Shown one piece after another: positions 10,773-19,765 of a stretch of 64,000 nucleotides of DNA. Numbering within the stretch: the stretch's first letter is position 1; each line of letters opens with the position of its first letter. This DNA comes from Methylobacter sp. (GTDB lineage Bacteria > Pseudomonadota > Gammaproteobacteria > Methylococcales > Methylomonadaceae), in NCBI GenBank assembly GCA_024636505.1, contig JAGXGY010000022.1:16229-80228 (forward strand), written 5' to 3'. A program made the translations under genes and the position numbers. The notes under the pieces are model-generated. The model was given only the letters and a program-made list of their open reading frames with translations, searched no databases and had not been told where the DNA came from.

Positions 10773-12232
10773 AACGGCATACTCCCTGAAATTAACAACG
10801 TCGCCTGTGAAAACCAATTCGCCAGAAAACCGGGGATAGCCAAACCCAGCCAAAGCACCAAAGCCAGATGTAGGGTAACCGGCCATAAGTTGGCTTTAAT
10901 CGCTTGCTGACCTTCGGGTTTATCGCCATACACCATCGGCTGGATATGCCTGAACAGTCCGGCAAAGGCTATACCAATCCCCAACAACAAGAACGGCGCT
11001 AACCACGGATAACTGCGCATGGTCGCCAGCAGCACCAGAAACTCGCTGGTAAACACACCGAACGGCGGAAATCCGGCAATGGCAATGGTGCCGATCAACA
11101 GGCCCCAACCGATCTTGGGCTGGGTTTTTATCAAGCCGCGTATCTGGTCTATACGCTGAGTTCCGGCAAGCTGAGCCGCATGACCTACGGTCACAAAAAT
11201 GGCCGATTTGGTCAGCGAATGCACAGTCATATGCAATAAGGCGGCAAATGTCGCTAGCGGACCGCCGATGCCGAACGCAAAAGTCATCAGCCCCATATGT
11301 TCGATAGATGAATAACTGAACAGCCGTTTAATATCTTTTTGTCGGTGCAACAATATTGCGGCCACCAGAAACGACAGTAGACCGAAACCCATCATCAGGT
11401 AACCTGCCATATTGGAATCGGTCGCGCCATCCACCAGCATCTTATTACGCACTACCGCGTACAAGGCGTCGTTTAACAGCAAGCCCGACAATACCGCCGA
11501 CATCGGCGTAGGGCCTTCGGAATGCGCATCGGGCAACCAGTTATGCAAAGGCACTAAGCCGATTTTTGTGCCGTAACCGATCAGTAAAAAAACAAAAGCA
11601 ATCTCAAGGATTTCCGGATTGAGTTGACCGGCATTTTCATAAAGTACCGACCACAACAAGGCATTCTCGCCATCGCCGATTTGCACCGCCGCGTAATACA
11701 GCAAAATAGTGCCGAATAGCGCTTGGGCAATGCCCACGCCGCACAATATAAAATATTTCCACGCCGCCTCAATCGACTCAGGCGTGCGATACAAACTAAC
11801 CAACAGCACAGTTGCCAGCGTCGCGCCTTCCATCGCCACCCACATGATGCCCATATTATTGGTGGTCAACACCAGATACATGGCCAGCATAAACCCCTGA
11901 AACATCGAGTAATATAGCTTTAAGCGTCTATCGGTGAGTTTGCCTATCTCTTTTTCATGGGCCATATAGGGCGATGAAAATATCGAAGTGGTTAAGCCGA
12001 CAAAAGCCGTCAACACAATCAAATAAACATTAAACGAATCGATTAAAAAAGCCTTACCCGATGAAATTATCGTGCCCTGATTGAGTACATTAATCGCCAG
12101 CCAGATAGTCGCCAAAAAGTTGGCCCCATTGAAACGAATGTTAAGTTTTCCGGTGTCTGTTCTATGTCCGGCCAGCGCAAAATAAACGATGCCGATTAAC
12201 GGTATTAACAACACTAAATAAGCGGCAATCAT
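10769..12232 (-). CDS. HyfF-like proton-pumping antiporter-type membrane subunit
   Basis: Polytopic membrane protein of 487 residues in the NuoL/M/N-Mrp antiporter-like family, closest in organisation to HyfF of hydrogenase-4. Conserved blocks include the HNWLPDAHSEGPTPMSAVLSG-type helix (lysine/histidine channel region) and YSSIEHMGLMTFAFGIGGP; around 13-14 hydrophobic segments are visible. Start overlaps the hyfE-like stop by ATGA and its stop overlaps the next gene, so translation is coupled along the row. Expected role: an ion-translocating subunit of the membrane arm. It could be mis-called as NuoN or MnhD in automatic annotation, but the neighbours fit HyfF. Confidence 0.85.
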   Translation of the reverse strand: MIAAYLVLLIPLIGIVYFALAGHRTDTGKLNIRFNGANFLATIWLAINVLNQGTIISSGKAFLIDSFNVYLIVLTAFVGLTTSIFSSPYMAHEKEIGKLTDRRLKLYYSMFQGFMLAMYLVLTTNNMGIMWVAMEGATLATVLLVSLYRTPESIEAAWKYFILCGVGIAQALFGTILLYYAAVQIGDGENALLWSVLYENAGQLNPEILEIAFVFLLIGYGTKIGLVPLHNWLPDAHSEGPTPMSAVLSGLLLNDALYAVVRNKMLVDGATDSNMAGYLMMGFGLLSFLVAAILLHRQKDIKRLFSYSSIEHMGLMTFAFGIGGPLATFAALLHMTVHSLTKSAIFVTVGHAAQLAGTQRIDQIRGLIKTQPKIGWGLLIGTIAIAGFPPFGVFTSEFLVLLATMRSYPWLAPFLLLGIGIAFAGLFRHIQPMVYGDKPEGQQAIKANLWPVTLHLALVLWLGLAIPGFLANWFSQATLLISGSMPL

Positions 12233-12906
12233 TGATCCACCTCGTGTAACTTGTTTAACTGATCGACATCCAGAGAATCAATACTGGTGCGGATATGTAA
12301 GAAAAAGATGCCGAATAGTACCGCTGCCACCAGTACGTCAAACGCGACCCCTAATTCAACGACCATAGGCATACCGTTGGTAGCGACGATAGCGGCGAAA
12401 AACAAGCCGTTTTCTATCGACATAAAACCGACCACATGAGCGATAGCTTGTCGATGCGAAATCATTAGCAACATGCCCAACAACACAACCGATAAGCTGA
12501 CCGCCAAGGCATTCAACATGACCACCGATGAAGATTGCACGATAGGATGCAGCACGTAATAACTGAATACCATCAGACTGGCACCGCCCAGCATCACAAC
12601 CGTGTTATTTTTTAATGCTTCAATATCGCGATGCATATTCATCTGCATAACCTGCCGTCTTAACATCCACGGGATAAAAATGACTTTCAACACAAAAGTC
12701 AGTACCGCAGAAATATACAAATGATGGTTATTTAGGCTGTAGGCCGCTACCGCCGTCGTCAGAGTCAATAAAAAACCCTGCATCGCAAACACAAAAATCA
12801 GCCGAAGCAATCGCCCCTGCCCTAACATAAGAAACGAGGTCAGTCCCACCAATGCAGCCATGGATAAAATGGCTTGCGTATAAAAATCAAGTTGCCCGAT
12901 ATTCAT
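12229..12906 (-). CDS. HyfE-like membrane subunit
   Basis: Small hydrophobic protein, 225 residues and about 7 membrane segments, of the HyfE family, which corresponds to a NuoK/MnhC-like subunit extended at its N-terminus. Visible features include the pattern RQAIAHVVGFMSIENGLFFAA, where the Glu in a membrane helix corresponds to the conserved NuoK-type acidic residue. It is expected to sit in the membrane arm between the HyfC-like and HyfF-like subunits. It overlaps the following hyfF-like gene by 4 bp. Upstream, 172 bp separate it from the hyfC-like gene, and this gap is filled by a dispersed inverted repeat, so it looks like an insertion into an originally tight operon. Confidence 0.82.
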   Translation of the reverse strand: MNIGQLDFYTQAILSMAALVGLTSFLMLGQGRLLRLIFVFAMQGFLLTLTTAVAAYSLNNHHLYISAVLTFVLKVIFIPWMLRRQVMQMNMHRDIEALKNNTVVMLGGASLMVFSYYVLHPIVQSSSVVMLNALAVSLSVVLLGMLLMISHRQAIAHVVGFMSIENGLFFAAIVATNGMPMVVELGVAFDVLVAAVLFGIFFLHIRTSIDSLDVDQLNKLHEVDQ

Positions 12907-12934
12907 AAGTAAAATCCAGAAAAGCTAAAAGAGA

Positions 12935-13020
12935 TTTGTCCACGAAAAACACGAAAGACACGAACAAAAGCCGTCGAAATAATCGTGTTGCCGGTTTTTT
13001 CGTGCCTTTCGTGGACGTTT
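12935..13020. repeat. Dispersed CACGAAA-type inverted repeat between hyfE- and hyfC-like genes
   Basis: The left arm (12935-12964) runs TTTGTCCACGAAAAACACG... and the right arm (about 12999-13020) is its approximate reverse complement, ending TTTCGTGGACGTTT. The arms can fold into a long imperfect hairpin. Single arms of the same family occur at about 35559, 45691 and 48909. It occupies most of the only sizeable gap in the membrane-complex gene row. Confidence 0.7.
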
Positions 13021-13078
13021 CTTTTGCTGAATTCTTCCTTGATTATTTTCGTGCTGTGTGTGCTGTCTTTCGCCTCAA

Positions 13079-14023
13079 TCATCTCGATGCCTCCAAAATA
13101 ATATGGCTTAACATCCCCAGCAAGCCTAATAGATAGGCGAAACTCAAATATTCCTGCACTCGAAACAAGCGCATTTTTGCCACCAAAGTTTCGGACACTG
13201 CCAGAATCATCGCCAATACGGCAAGCTTGCCCATAATAGCCAGCAAGCCGTAGCCCAGAGCTTTAACAGCAAAAGTTTCTGCGATACCCCAAGGAAAAAA
13301 GATATTGGCGATCAGTACGCCATACAACATCAACTTTAACTGACTCGCCCATTCAATCAGCGCCAGATGTCGTCCGCTGTATTCGAGAATCATCGCCTCA
13401 TGAATCATGGTCAGCTCCAAATGCGTCGCCGGATTGTCCACGGGAATGCGCCCGGTTTCAGCGACGGCAACCAATATCAACGCCGATAAAGCAAAGACAA
13501 ACGACGGCCTTAAAACCAAGCCCTCATTCAGCACATGAGCGATGGCAAACGATAAATTGGTGGTCGAGGCGGTCATAGTTAGGGTAAAAATAGCCATCAA
13601 CATTGCCGGTTCCGCCAGCGATGAAATGGTCATCTCCCTTGAAGAACCCATGCCACCGAATGCCGTGCCAATGTCCAAACCGGCCAGCGCCAGAAAGAAC
13701 CGGGCAAAAGCAAAAAAACCCACCATCACGATCACATCAGCACTGGCCGAAGTCGGTAAATCGACCGCAATCAACGGCACAACAGTTGCAGCAAGCACCG
13801 TTGCCGAAAAGATAATGTACGGCGCTTTAATAAATAACCACGAAGCCTGTTCCGACACTACCGGTTGTTTATGCGTTAATTTAATCAAATCCCGGTAAGG
13901 CTGAAAAATAGACGGCGCTTTACGGTTCTGTAGCCGACATTTGCAGTATTTGATCCAACCTGCCAATAACGGGGCCAGTGCGACAAACAACGTGGTTTGT
14001 AAAATAGCGATTAACCAATTCAT
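13079..14023 (-). CDS. HyfC/NuoH-like membrane subunit
   Basis: Membrane-anchoring subunit of the NuoH/HycD/HyfC family, which links the hydrophilic redox arm to the ion-pumping arm. The chosen ATG at 14023 (314 residues) overlaps the hyfB-like stop (TGATG); an upstream frame to 14164 would extend far into hyfB. Typical features are eight or so hydrophobic segments, the segment NRKAPSIFQPYRDLIKL near residue 45 and GRIPVDNPATHLELTMIHEAM with the conserved acidic residues of the quinone/E-channel region. The family assignment is secure. No defects seen. Confidence 0.87.
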   Translation of the reverse strand: MNWLIAILQTTLFVALAPLLAGWIKYCKCRLQNRKAPSIFQPYRDLIKLTHKQPVVSEQASWLFIKAPYIIFSATVLAATVVPLIAVDLPTSASADVIVMVGFFAFARFFLALAGLDIGTAFGGMGSSREMTISSLAEPAMLMAIFTLTMTASTTNLSFAIAHVLNEGLVLRPSFVFALSALILVAVAETGRIPVDNPATHLELTMIHEAMILEYSGRHLALIEWASQLKLMLYGVLIANIFFPWGIAETFAVKALGYGLLAIMGKLAVLAMILAVSETLVAKMRLFRVQEYLSFAYLLGLLGMLSHIILEASR

Positions 14024-16149
14024 CAGCTGATCACCCATAACAAAATAATTAAGGTCACAAACGAATAGCCCAGATAAACCCGGACATTCCCCGTTTGGAT
14101 GCGTCCTACGACTTTGGCAAGCGTGTTTACCCCCTGTGCGATCGGGTCGTACAAACGCGGCCAACTATGATCATGAATCTGCAAGCGATAATGAACCGCC
14201 GCAACGTCTTGGTTCATTGCGCCTTGCATGTCTTTGTCGATCTGCTCGTCGATAATCCAGACTTTGGCAAAAATTCGTCGAAACGGCATGGTAAAAGCGC
14301 TGCTGCTGTATTGCATGCGATGCGTTAAGCCGCCGAAACCGCAATCCCAGGTTTCAGCTGTACGTATCGCCGTTGCCGGATTACGGCGCAAATACCAAAA
14401 ACTGATACAACCGGCAATCAGCGCACCGATCAGCACTAATAGCGGGGAATAAGAAGCTTGGGCCTTAGCAACCGGCGCCAGCCACAACCAACCCAAAGCG
14501 GCATCATTGGGCAAGGTTTCGCCCAACAATTGCCCGGAAACATTGTTAATCAAACTAATGATCAGGCCGGGAAAAATACCGAACAAAAAGCATAAACCGG
14601 CTAGCAGAGACGTTCCGGCAAGCATGCCTTGGTCTTGTATCTCGCGAGCTTTCTCGCAATGATGCGACCGAGGCAAGCCCAAAAAGATCAAGCCGAATAC
14701 TTTGACAAAACAGGCCGCAGCTAATGCCGCCGTCAGCGCTAATGCAGCGGCAGCGACCGGTATCAAGCTGCGCAATACACCGTTGTCCAGCACATCGACC
14801 TGCAATGCGGTTTGAAACGCCAGCCATTCGGAAACAAAGCCGTTAAACAACGGTAATGATGAAATGCTCATACAGCCGATCAAAAATAACGCACTGGTTT
14901 TGGGCATCTTTTTAATCAACCCGCCCATCATATCGATATTCAATTCATGGGTTTGATGATGAATAATCCCCGCTCCCAAAAACAGCAAGTTCTTGAACAA
15001 AGCATGATTAAAGGCATGCAGTAACGCCGCCAACAAACCCAGCGCCGCCAATTGCGGATGACCGTTAGCCATAAAAATCATCGACAAACCCAACACCATA
15101 AAAATAATACCGATGTTTTCGACCGAACTGTAAGCCAAAAGCCGCTTTAAATTGGTCTGCATCATCGCGTACAAAATACCGCCCAATGCCGAGAACGTAC
15201 CCAGTATCAACAACACCACGCCCCATTGCCAATGGACATCGCCTAGCAAATCAAAGCAGAAACGGATCAAACCATAGACGGCAACTTTCAGCATCACCCC
15301 GCTCATTAACGCCGAAATATGCGAAGGCGCAACCGGATGCGCCTCCGGCAGCCAGACATGCACTGGAACGATTCCCGCCTTCATGCCGAAACCCAGCAGC
15401 GCCAAAACAAAGGCGATGCTGGCCCAGCTAGTCGATAATTTAGCCTCGCGCAAGGCATCGAAAGTAAAGCCATCGCTAAAACCGGCCAGTACGCCGAAGC
15501 CCAGGATAATGGCTAAAGCACCGACTTCTGCCATCAATAAGTAAATAAAAGCGGCGCGGCGATTGGCAGAATTTTCGTGCTGGAAGGCCACCAGAAAATA
15601 ACTGGCAACCGACATCAATTCCCAGGCAATCATGAAAAAGAACGCATCATCAGCCAGCAGCACCAGCAACATCCCGGCAACAAATAGCCCGGTAAACAAG
15701 CCCAAGACCGCAAACGGATGCTGACTTTCGTCGTAACCGTTCACATAGCCCGGCCCGTAAAGACTGATCGCACTGGTGGCAATACCGACGATTAAAAAGA
15801 AAAAACCGGACAAGCCGTCGAAACGAACATGCCAGGGCAGCCAAGGTAATCCCAAGCTAAGTTGATCGGTAATCACCTTGTTACCGATCAATACACTCAA
15901 CCCGGCCAGTATCGCAACAACACCTGACAAACCGAGTAAAACAAACACCGCCTGCCGCAACATAATCGGAAACGGCTTTTCATCCAGATTGTCGGCAATT
16001 ACCGACTGAAAACCTTCCTTGCAGCCCGGGAATTTGTTAAACCAATATTGACTAAACTCCTGCAGATGTTGGCGTTGATTCATCATCAGCGCCAACAACC
16101 CGGAAGCAAAGCTTAAAAGAACTGCGCTATAAGCGAATAAAAGAGTCAT
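14023..16149 (-). CDS. HyfB/NuoL-like antiporter-type membrane subunit
   Basis: Large polytopic membrane protein, 708 residues from the ATG at 16149; the open frame reaches 16203 but the extra residues run through a palindrome and do not look like protein. It has the antiporter-like core with MIAWELMSVASYFLVAFQHE, AGIVPVHVWLPEAHPVAPSHISALMSGVM and AYSSVENIGIIFMVLGLSM, the lysine and glutamate positions expected for ion translocation, followed by a C-terminal extension with more membrane helices. It is the first gene of the hyf-like set, 65 bp behind the SulP gene. The family is HyfB/HycC; a NuoL call is less apt because no other nuo genes are present. Confidence 0.87.
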   Translation of the reverse strand: MTLLFAYSAVLLSFASGLLALMMNQRQHLQEFSQYWFNKFPGCKEGFQSVIADNLDEKPFPIMLRQAVFVLLGLSGVVAILAGLSVLIGNKVITDQLSLGLPWLPWHVRFDGLSGFFFLIVGIATSAISLYGPGYVNGYDESQHPFAVLGLFTGLFVAGMLLVLLADDAFFFMIAWELMSVASYFLVAFQHENSANRRAAFIYLLMAEVGALAIILGFGVLAGFSDGFTFDALREAKLSTSWASIAFVLALLGFGMKAGIVPVHVWLPEAHPVAPSHISALMSGVMLKVAVYGLIRFCFDLLGDVHWQWGVVLLILGTFSALGGILYAMMQTNLKRLLAYSSVENIGIIFMVLGLSMIFMANGHPQLAALGLLAALLHAFNHALFKNLLFLGAGIIHHQTHELNIDMMGGLIKKMPKTSALFLIGCMSISSLPLFNGFVSEWLAFQTALQVDVLDNGVLRSLIPVAAAALALTAALAAACFVKVFGLIFLGLPRSHHCEKAREIQDQGMLAGTSLLAGLCFLFGIFPGLIISLINNVSGQLLGETLPNDAALGWLWLAPVAKAQASYSPLLVLIGALIAGCISFWYLRRNPATAIRTAETWDCGFGGLTHRMQYSSSAFTMPFRRIFAKVWIIDEQIDKDMQGAMNQDVAAVHYRLQIHDHSWPRLYDPIAQGVNTLAKVVGRIQTGNVRVYLGYSFVTLIILLWVIS

Positions 16150-16176
16150 GAAAATCTCACTATTGGAAAATATGTA

Positions 16177-16208
16177 TATCGTTGCCACGCTTAGGCTTGG
16201 CAACGATA
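16177..16208. repeat. Perfect 11-bp palindrome in the hyfB leader
   Basis: TATCGTTGCCA at 16177-16187 pairs with TGGCAACGATA at 16198-16208 around a 10-base loop that can pair further (GC with GC). It sits between the SulP stop and the hyfB-like start. It belongs to the REP-like family of short GC-cored palindromes also seen at 9104 and 43082, or it acts as a processing or attenuation hairpin that sets the ratio of SulP to complex expression. There is no T-tract, so a strong terminator is unlikely. Confidence 0.65.
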
Positions 16209-16214
16209 CAAGTC

Positions 16215-17900
16215 TTACACGCCATAATGATCACTTCTACGGCGACTCATGTTGTTACGCTTCATTCTTCGTGCCGCCAAAGGGTGTTCAGAAAAGGTGT
16301 CATGATATTCCATGCCGAAAAACTGACATTGCCCACCCTGCCCTTCATAGTTATGTTGAAAATCATGAATAAACTCCATCACGGTATGATCGATCAAATA
16401 AGCGTTATTCAGTTGAAACATAACCCTTTTGCCATTTTCCAGATTGGCAAGAGCCGTTTTTAAAGACATGAAGTTCGAGAAAATCGCAGCGCCGACTATC
16501 GATACAACAACCGTTTCGGTATCTTTCTGCTCAATAACAAAGTGAATCTTGAACAGATTATTCGGCCTGACCCCGCGTAACATATGAATAGCGAACTTGG
16601 TTAAAATTCCGATGCCGACACCGATTAATAAATCGGTTGCCAATATCCCGATAATCGTCACGACGAACATAAATAACTGCTCTTTACCAACCCCCATGAC
16701 TTTAGCGAATTCTTTAGGCGAAGCCAGACGAAAACCGGTAAAGACCAGTAGTGCAGCCAACGAAGCGAGTGGAATACTGTGTATCAAGCGCGGAAACAAC
16801 ACCACGAACAGCAATAATAATATGCCATGAAAAAAGTTGGCCCAACCGGTCTTTGCCCCATTGTTGACGTTGGCCGAACTCCGCACGATTTCCGCTATCA
16901 TCGGCAAACCGCCAATTAAACCGGCCACCAGATTACCTGCACCCACTGCGGTTAAATCACGATCAAGATTAGAATGACGTTTATACGGGTCAAGCTTATC
17001 GACTGCCATTGCACTGAGTAAACTTTCAAGACTGCCCACCAAACAAATGCTCACCACCGCTTCCCAAAACTCAAGGGTTGCAGCTTTTGAAAAGTCGGGG
17101 AAATAAAAGCTGGACATGAAATTATCGGAAATTGCGACCAAAAATTTCGGCCCAACAGTTGCCTCGTGATGTGGCAAAAAATGGGCGTCCGGCAAAAACA
17201 AATACATGTGTTCATGTTGCAAATCGAAATACCGAGCCAACCCCATGCCAACCAGCACCACGATAAGCGGGGCCGGGATCATCTTTAAAGTTGGGTTTTT
17301 TATGACCGACCAGATTATCAATATCACCAATCCTAATCCGCCGATAATGGCAATATCCGGATTAAGATTAACAATACTATGTGGAATCTGCGCGATAGTC
17401 GAAAACAGGCTACTGCCTTTTTCCGGCGAAGTCCCCAGTACTACGTTGATTTGCTTGGCCATGATAATAATACCAATAGCCGCCAACATGCCGTGAACCA
17501 CCGATGCCGGAAAAAACGAACTCAGCCGCCCCGCCTTAAAAAAACCCATCAGAATCTGTAACATACTGGCAACAACAATGGCAGCCAGCGTATAGCGGTA
17601 ACCAGCCATCGCATCGCCTGCGCCCAGTTCCTGCACCGCGCTCAGAATGACTACAATTAACCCGGCTGCCGGGCCGTTAATAGTAACAAATGACCCATTG
17701 ACACGTGAAACCAGCACCCCACCGATAATAGCCGTGATAATACCGGCCATCGGAGGAAAGCCGGACGCCATTGCTATACCCAAACACAGTGGCAACGCAA
17801 TAAGAAAAACCAAAAAACCGGATAGCAAATCGCTACGCCAGTTTTCTTTTAAACCGGCTAAGCCTAACTTCGGCAACCCAGACGGAGACGACTCGCTCAT
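16215..17900 (-). CDS. SulP family inorganic anion transporter with STAS domain
   Basis: Membrane transporter of 561 residues. The N-terminal part has the SulP signature region (LLSGFLVFLIALPLCLGIAM and FVTINGPAAGLIVVILSAV), about 12-14 hydrophobic segments, and a cytoplasmic STAS domain near the C-terminus (about 440-540, TVVVSIVGAAIFSNFMSL). SulP proteins carry sulfate, bicarbonate or other anions; the substrate cannot be read from sequence. A GAGGA ribosome-binding site lies 6 nt before the ATG. It is the first gene of the row that continues into the Ehr-like complex, which invites the idea of bicarbonate uptake coupled to the complex, as inorganic-carbon systems pair antiporter-like subunits with other proteins. 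That link is inference. Confidence 0.9.
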   Translation of the reverse strand: MSESSPSGLPKLGLAGLKENWRSDLLSGFLVFLIALPLCLGIAMASGFPPMAGIITAIIGGVLVSRVNGSFVTINGPAAGLIVVILSAVQELGAGDAMAGYRYTLAAIVVASMLQILMGFFKAGRLSSFFPASVVHGMLAAIGIIIMAKQINVVLGTSPEKGSSLFSTIAQIPHSIVNLNPDIAIIGGLGLVILIIWSVIKNPTLKMIPAPLIVVLVGMGLARYFDLQHEHMYLFLPDAHFLPHHEATVGPKFLVAISDNFMSSFYFPDFSKAATLEFWEAVVSICLVGSLESLLSAMAVDKLDPYKRHSNLDRDLTAVGAGNLVAGLIGGLPMIAEIVRSSANVNNGAKTGWANFFHGILLLLFVVLFPRLIHSIPLASLAALLVFTGFRLASPKEFAKVMGVGKEQLFMFVVTIIGILATDLLIGVGIGILTKFAIHMLRGVRPNNLFKIHFVIEQKDTETVVVSIVGAAIFSNFMSLKTALANLENGKRVMFQLNNAYLIDHTVMEFIHDFQHNYEGQGGQCQFFGMEYHDTFSEHPLAARRMKRNNMSRRRSDHYGV

Positions 17901-18030
17901 AAAAATCCTCGTAATGATAAAATTATATCGAGGACTATGCGATTAGTATGCCAAGCCTATTTTACTCATACAACAAACTGATTTTATTTGTTATTTTTAT
18001 TATTCACCCAAAAAAATCCGACAGCTTTAA

Positions 18031-18065
18031 GGTGCAAAACAACCGGTCGGTTGTTGTTTTGCACC
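18031..18065. repeat. Inverted repeat upstream of the SulP gene
   Basis: GGTGCAAAACAACCG is followed by its reverse complement with a 3-base bulge, ending GTTGTTTTGCACC; the outer 13 bp pair perfectly. It lies about 130 bp upstream of the SulP start on that gene's promoter side. It could be a regulator-binding site or a terminator for one of the flanking rows. Confidence 0.55.
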
Positions 18066-18133
18066 GATGCCGAAAAAATTATTGCGGATTTAAGCGCCTA
18101 TATTGGTGACGAGGCTTTATTTTATGTGAATTA

Positions 18134-18153
18134 CCCTGTCCTTTAGGTCAAGG
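18134..18153. mobile_element. IS200/IS605-type end hairpin, solitary
   Basis: This 20-base segment matches the terminal hairpin of the tnpB relic at 57272-57291 at 17 of 20 positions (CCCTGTCCTTTAGGTCAAGG against CCCCGTCCTTTAGGTCGGGG). No transposase sequence is recognisable beside it, so it is a solitary end or a degraded relic. Confidence 0.4.
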
Positions 18154-18328
18154 CGCCTACTTTTGGCTTTCGTGCTTTTTGCGGACTGACTGCGGCTTTT
18201 AGGATTACGCGAAACACATAACTGCTGATTTCTTTAAATCGTTAACCAGCCTTGGAAGCTTGCTTCGACATGTGCGTCTATCAGTGTCGGGTTACGCATT
18301 ACGGCTAGCGTTTAAACCAAGCTGCACC

Positions 18329-19765
18329 TTATTCTGTTTTATTTAAATCAAGGTTCGATTCCCAACCGCCGCCCAAAGCCTTATACAATGTTACCAACGC
18401 AGTCGCGGTGGCGGTTTCACTCTGGGCCAGACGATCCTGATCTTGTAATAGACGCAATTCGACATCCAGTACCGTCAGAAAGTCGCTCACGCCCTCCTCA
18501 AAACGCAGATGAGCCAGATCACGCGCTGTTTCGCTGGCCTGAGCCGCTGAGACCAGCAAATTTCGCCGGATACGCTCCCGATTGTAATTCACCAGAGCGT
18601 TTTCCGTTTCTTCCAAAGCGCTCAACACCGTCTGTTGGTATTGGGCCAGGCTGGACTCGGCACGGGCATCTGCGGCCTTGATACGTGCATACACACGCCC
18701 CAGGTCAAATGCTGCCCAACTGATTCTTGGACCCAGGGAATAGGCATCTGAACGAGCCGCCCCTATACCGGTAAAGGTGCTGGCCTCTAATGCGATGGTG
18801 CCGACAAAGGTAACGCGCGGAAACAGGTCGGCGGTAGCAACGCCGATACGGGCAGTCGCCGCTGCCAGAGTCCGTTCGGCGATGCGGATGTCGGGGCGGC
18901 GACGCAACAATTCCGCCGGTCGACCGATATAGATGGTCTTGGGAATCTTGGGTAGCGACGCAGTCTGCGACAATTTCTCTGTCAGAGCGCCGGGCAACTG
19001 TCCGGAGAGTACGCTGAGCCGGTGCATAGTTTGATGAATAGCGCTTTCCAGCGGCGGAATGGTCGCCAGGGTGGAATCGAGCTGAGCTATTGCCCTTGAT
19101 GTATCGAGTTCGGTACCGCGCCCGCCTTCGAGTCTGACACGGGTTATTTTCAGTGTTTTAGTCTGATTTTCAGCGTTGTTTTTTGCCGTTGCCAACTGGT
19201 TTTGCAGGCCTCGCAATTCAAAATAATTTCTGGCTACTTCGGCGATCAGGCTGACGCCGAGATCCCGAAGACTGGCTTGCTGCGCATCGACTTCATCGCT
19301 GCTCGCTTCCACGTCGCGGCGCACGCGGCCAAAAAAATCGACTTCCCAAAAAGCGTCGAAACCGATGTTGTAGAGCTTCAGTTCGCGCGGCGCGAAGTCC
19401 CTGTTGCTCATAGCGCCGAAACTGCGTTTCTGATCGATATAATTGGCGTGCGAGCTGACGATAGGCGCCAAATTCAGCCCCGCTTCCATATACAAAGCCC
19501 GTGCCTCGCGAAGATTGGCTCGAGCGGCCTGAAGATTAAGATTATGCTGTACCGTCTGATCGACAAGTTCCGTTAGGCTCTTATCTTCAAACAGCTTCCA
19601 CCATGCCACTTCAATATCCTGTTCAGAAAACTCCGGGTTATCGGCATTGACGAAAGCTGAACCGGTATCGGTTGTCGGCATCTTATAATCCGGACCTACC
19701 GCGCAGCCGCTGAGTACCGCTGTACACAGCAAGGCTAAGCCGAAAATCCGGCTACGTTCAAGCAT
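18329..19765 (-). CDS. NodT/OprM-family outer-membrane efflux lipoprotein
   Basis: Outer-membrane channel of a tripartite RND pump. From the ATG at 19765 the 478-residue product opens with a lipoprotein signal peptide (LALLCTAVLSGC, lipobox LSGC) and then the NodT-family start AVGPDYKMP; two TolC-type repeats follow (LNLQAARANLREARALY and LAHLRFEEGVSDFLTVLDVELRLL). The open frame continues upstream to 19918, where an ATG overlaps the RND gene stop, but this 51-residue extension is encoded by palindromic repeat DNA and would bury the signal peptide. I therefore prefer 19765. It forms an operon with the pump and adaptor genes. Confidence 0.9.
   Translation of the reverse strand: MLERSRIFGLALLCTAVLSGCAVGPDYKMPTTDTGSAFVNADNPEFSEQDIEVAWWKLFEDKSLTELVDQTVQHNLNLQAARANLREARALYMEAGLNLAPIVSSHANYIDQKRSFGAMSNRDFAPRELKLYNIGFDAFWEVDFFGRVRRDVEASSDEVDAQQASLRDLGVSLIAEVARNYFELRGLQNQLATAKNNAENQTKTLKITRVRLEGGRGTELDTSRAIAQLDSTLATIPPLESAIHQTMHRLSVLSGQLPGALTEKLSQTASLPKIPKTIYIGRPAELLRRRPDIRIAERTLAAATARIGVATADLFPRVTFVGTIALEASTFTGIGAARSDAYSLGPRISWAAFDLGRVYARIKAADARAESSLAQYQQTVLSALEETENALVNYNRERIRRNLLVSAAQASETARDLAHLRFEEGVSDFLTVLDVELRLLQDQDRLAQSETATATALVTLYKALGGGWESNLDLNKTE

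Larger units (their letters stand above)
17901..18328. other. Intergenic region with two hairpins, no gene seen
   Basis: No credible gene. It holds the promoter side of the SulP gene, the long inverted repeat at 18031-18065, and an IS605-like hairpin at 18134-18153. The remainder near 18180-18320 carries no recognisable coding signal on either strand. Confidence 0.6.

Noticed and set aside
8655..16149. [NiFe] hydrogenase-4 (hydrogen-evolving) operon
   Set aside because: The large subunit lacks the nickel-binding cysteines (RISGDTTVGH), and no hydrogenase maturation or ferredoxin subunit genes are present.
10769..16149. Complex I (nuo) operon
   Set aside because: Only one NuoCD-like, one NuoB-like and the hyf-type membrane genes are present; nuoE, F, G, I, J are missing and subunit types fit HyfB, C, E and F.
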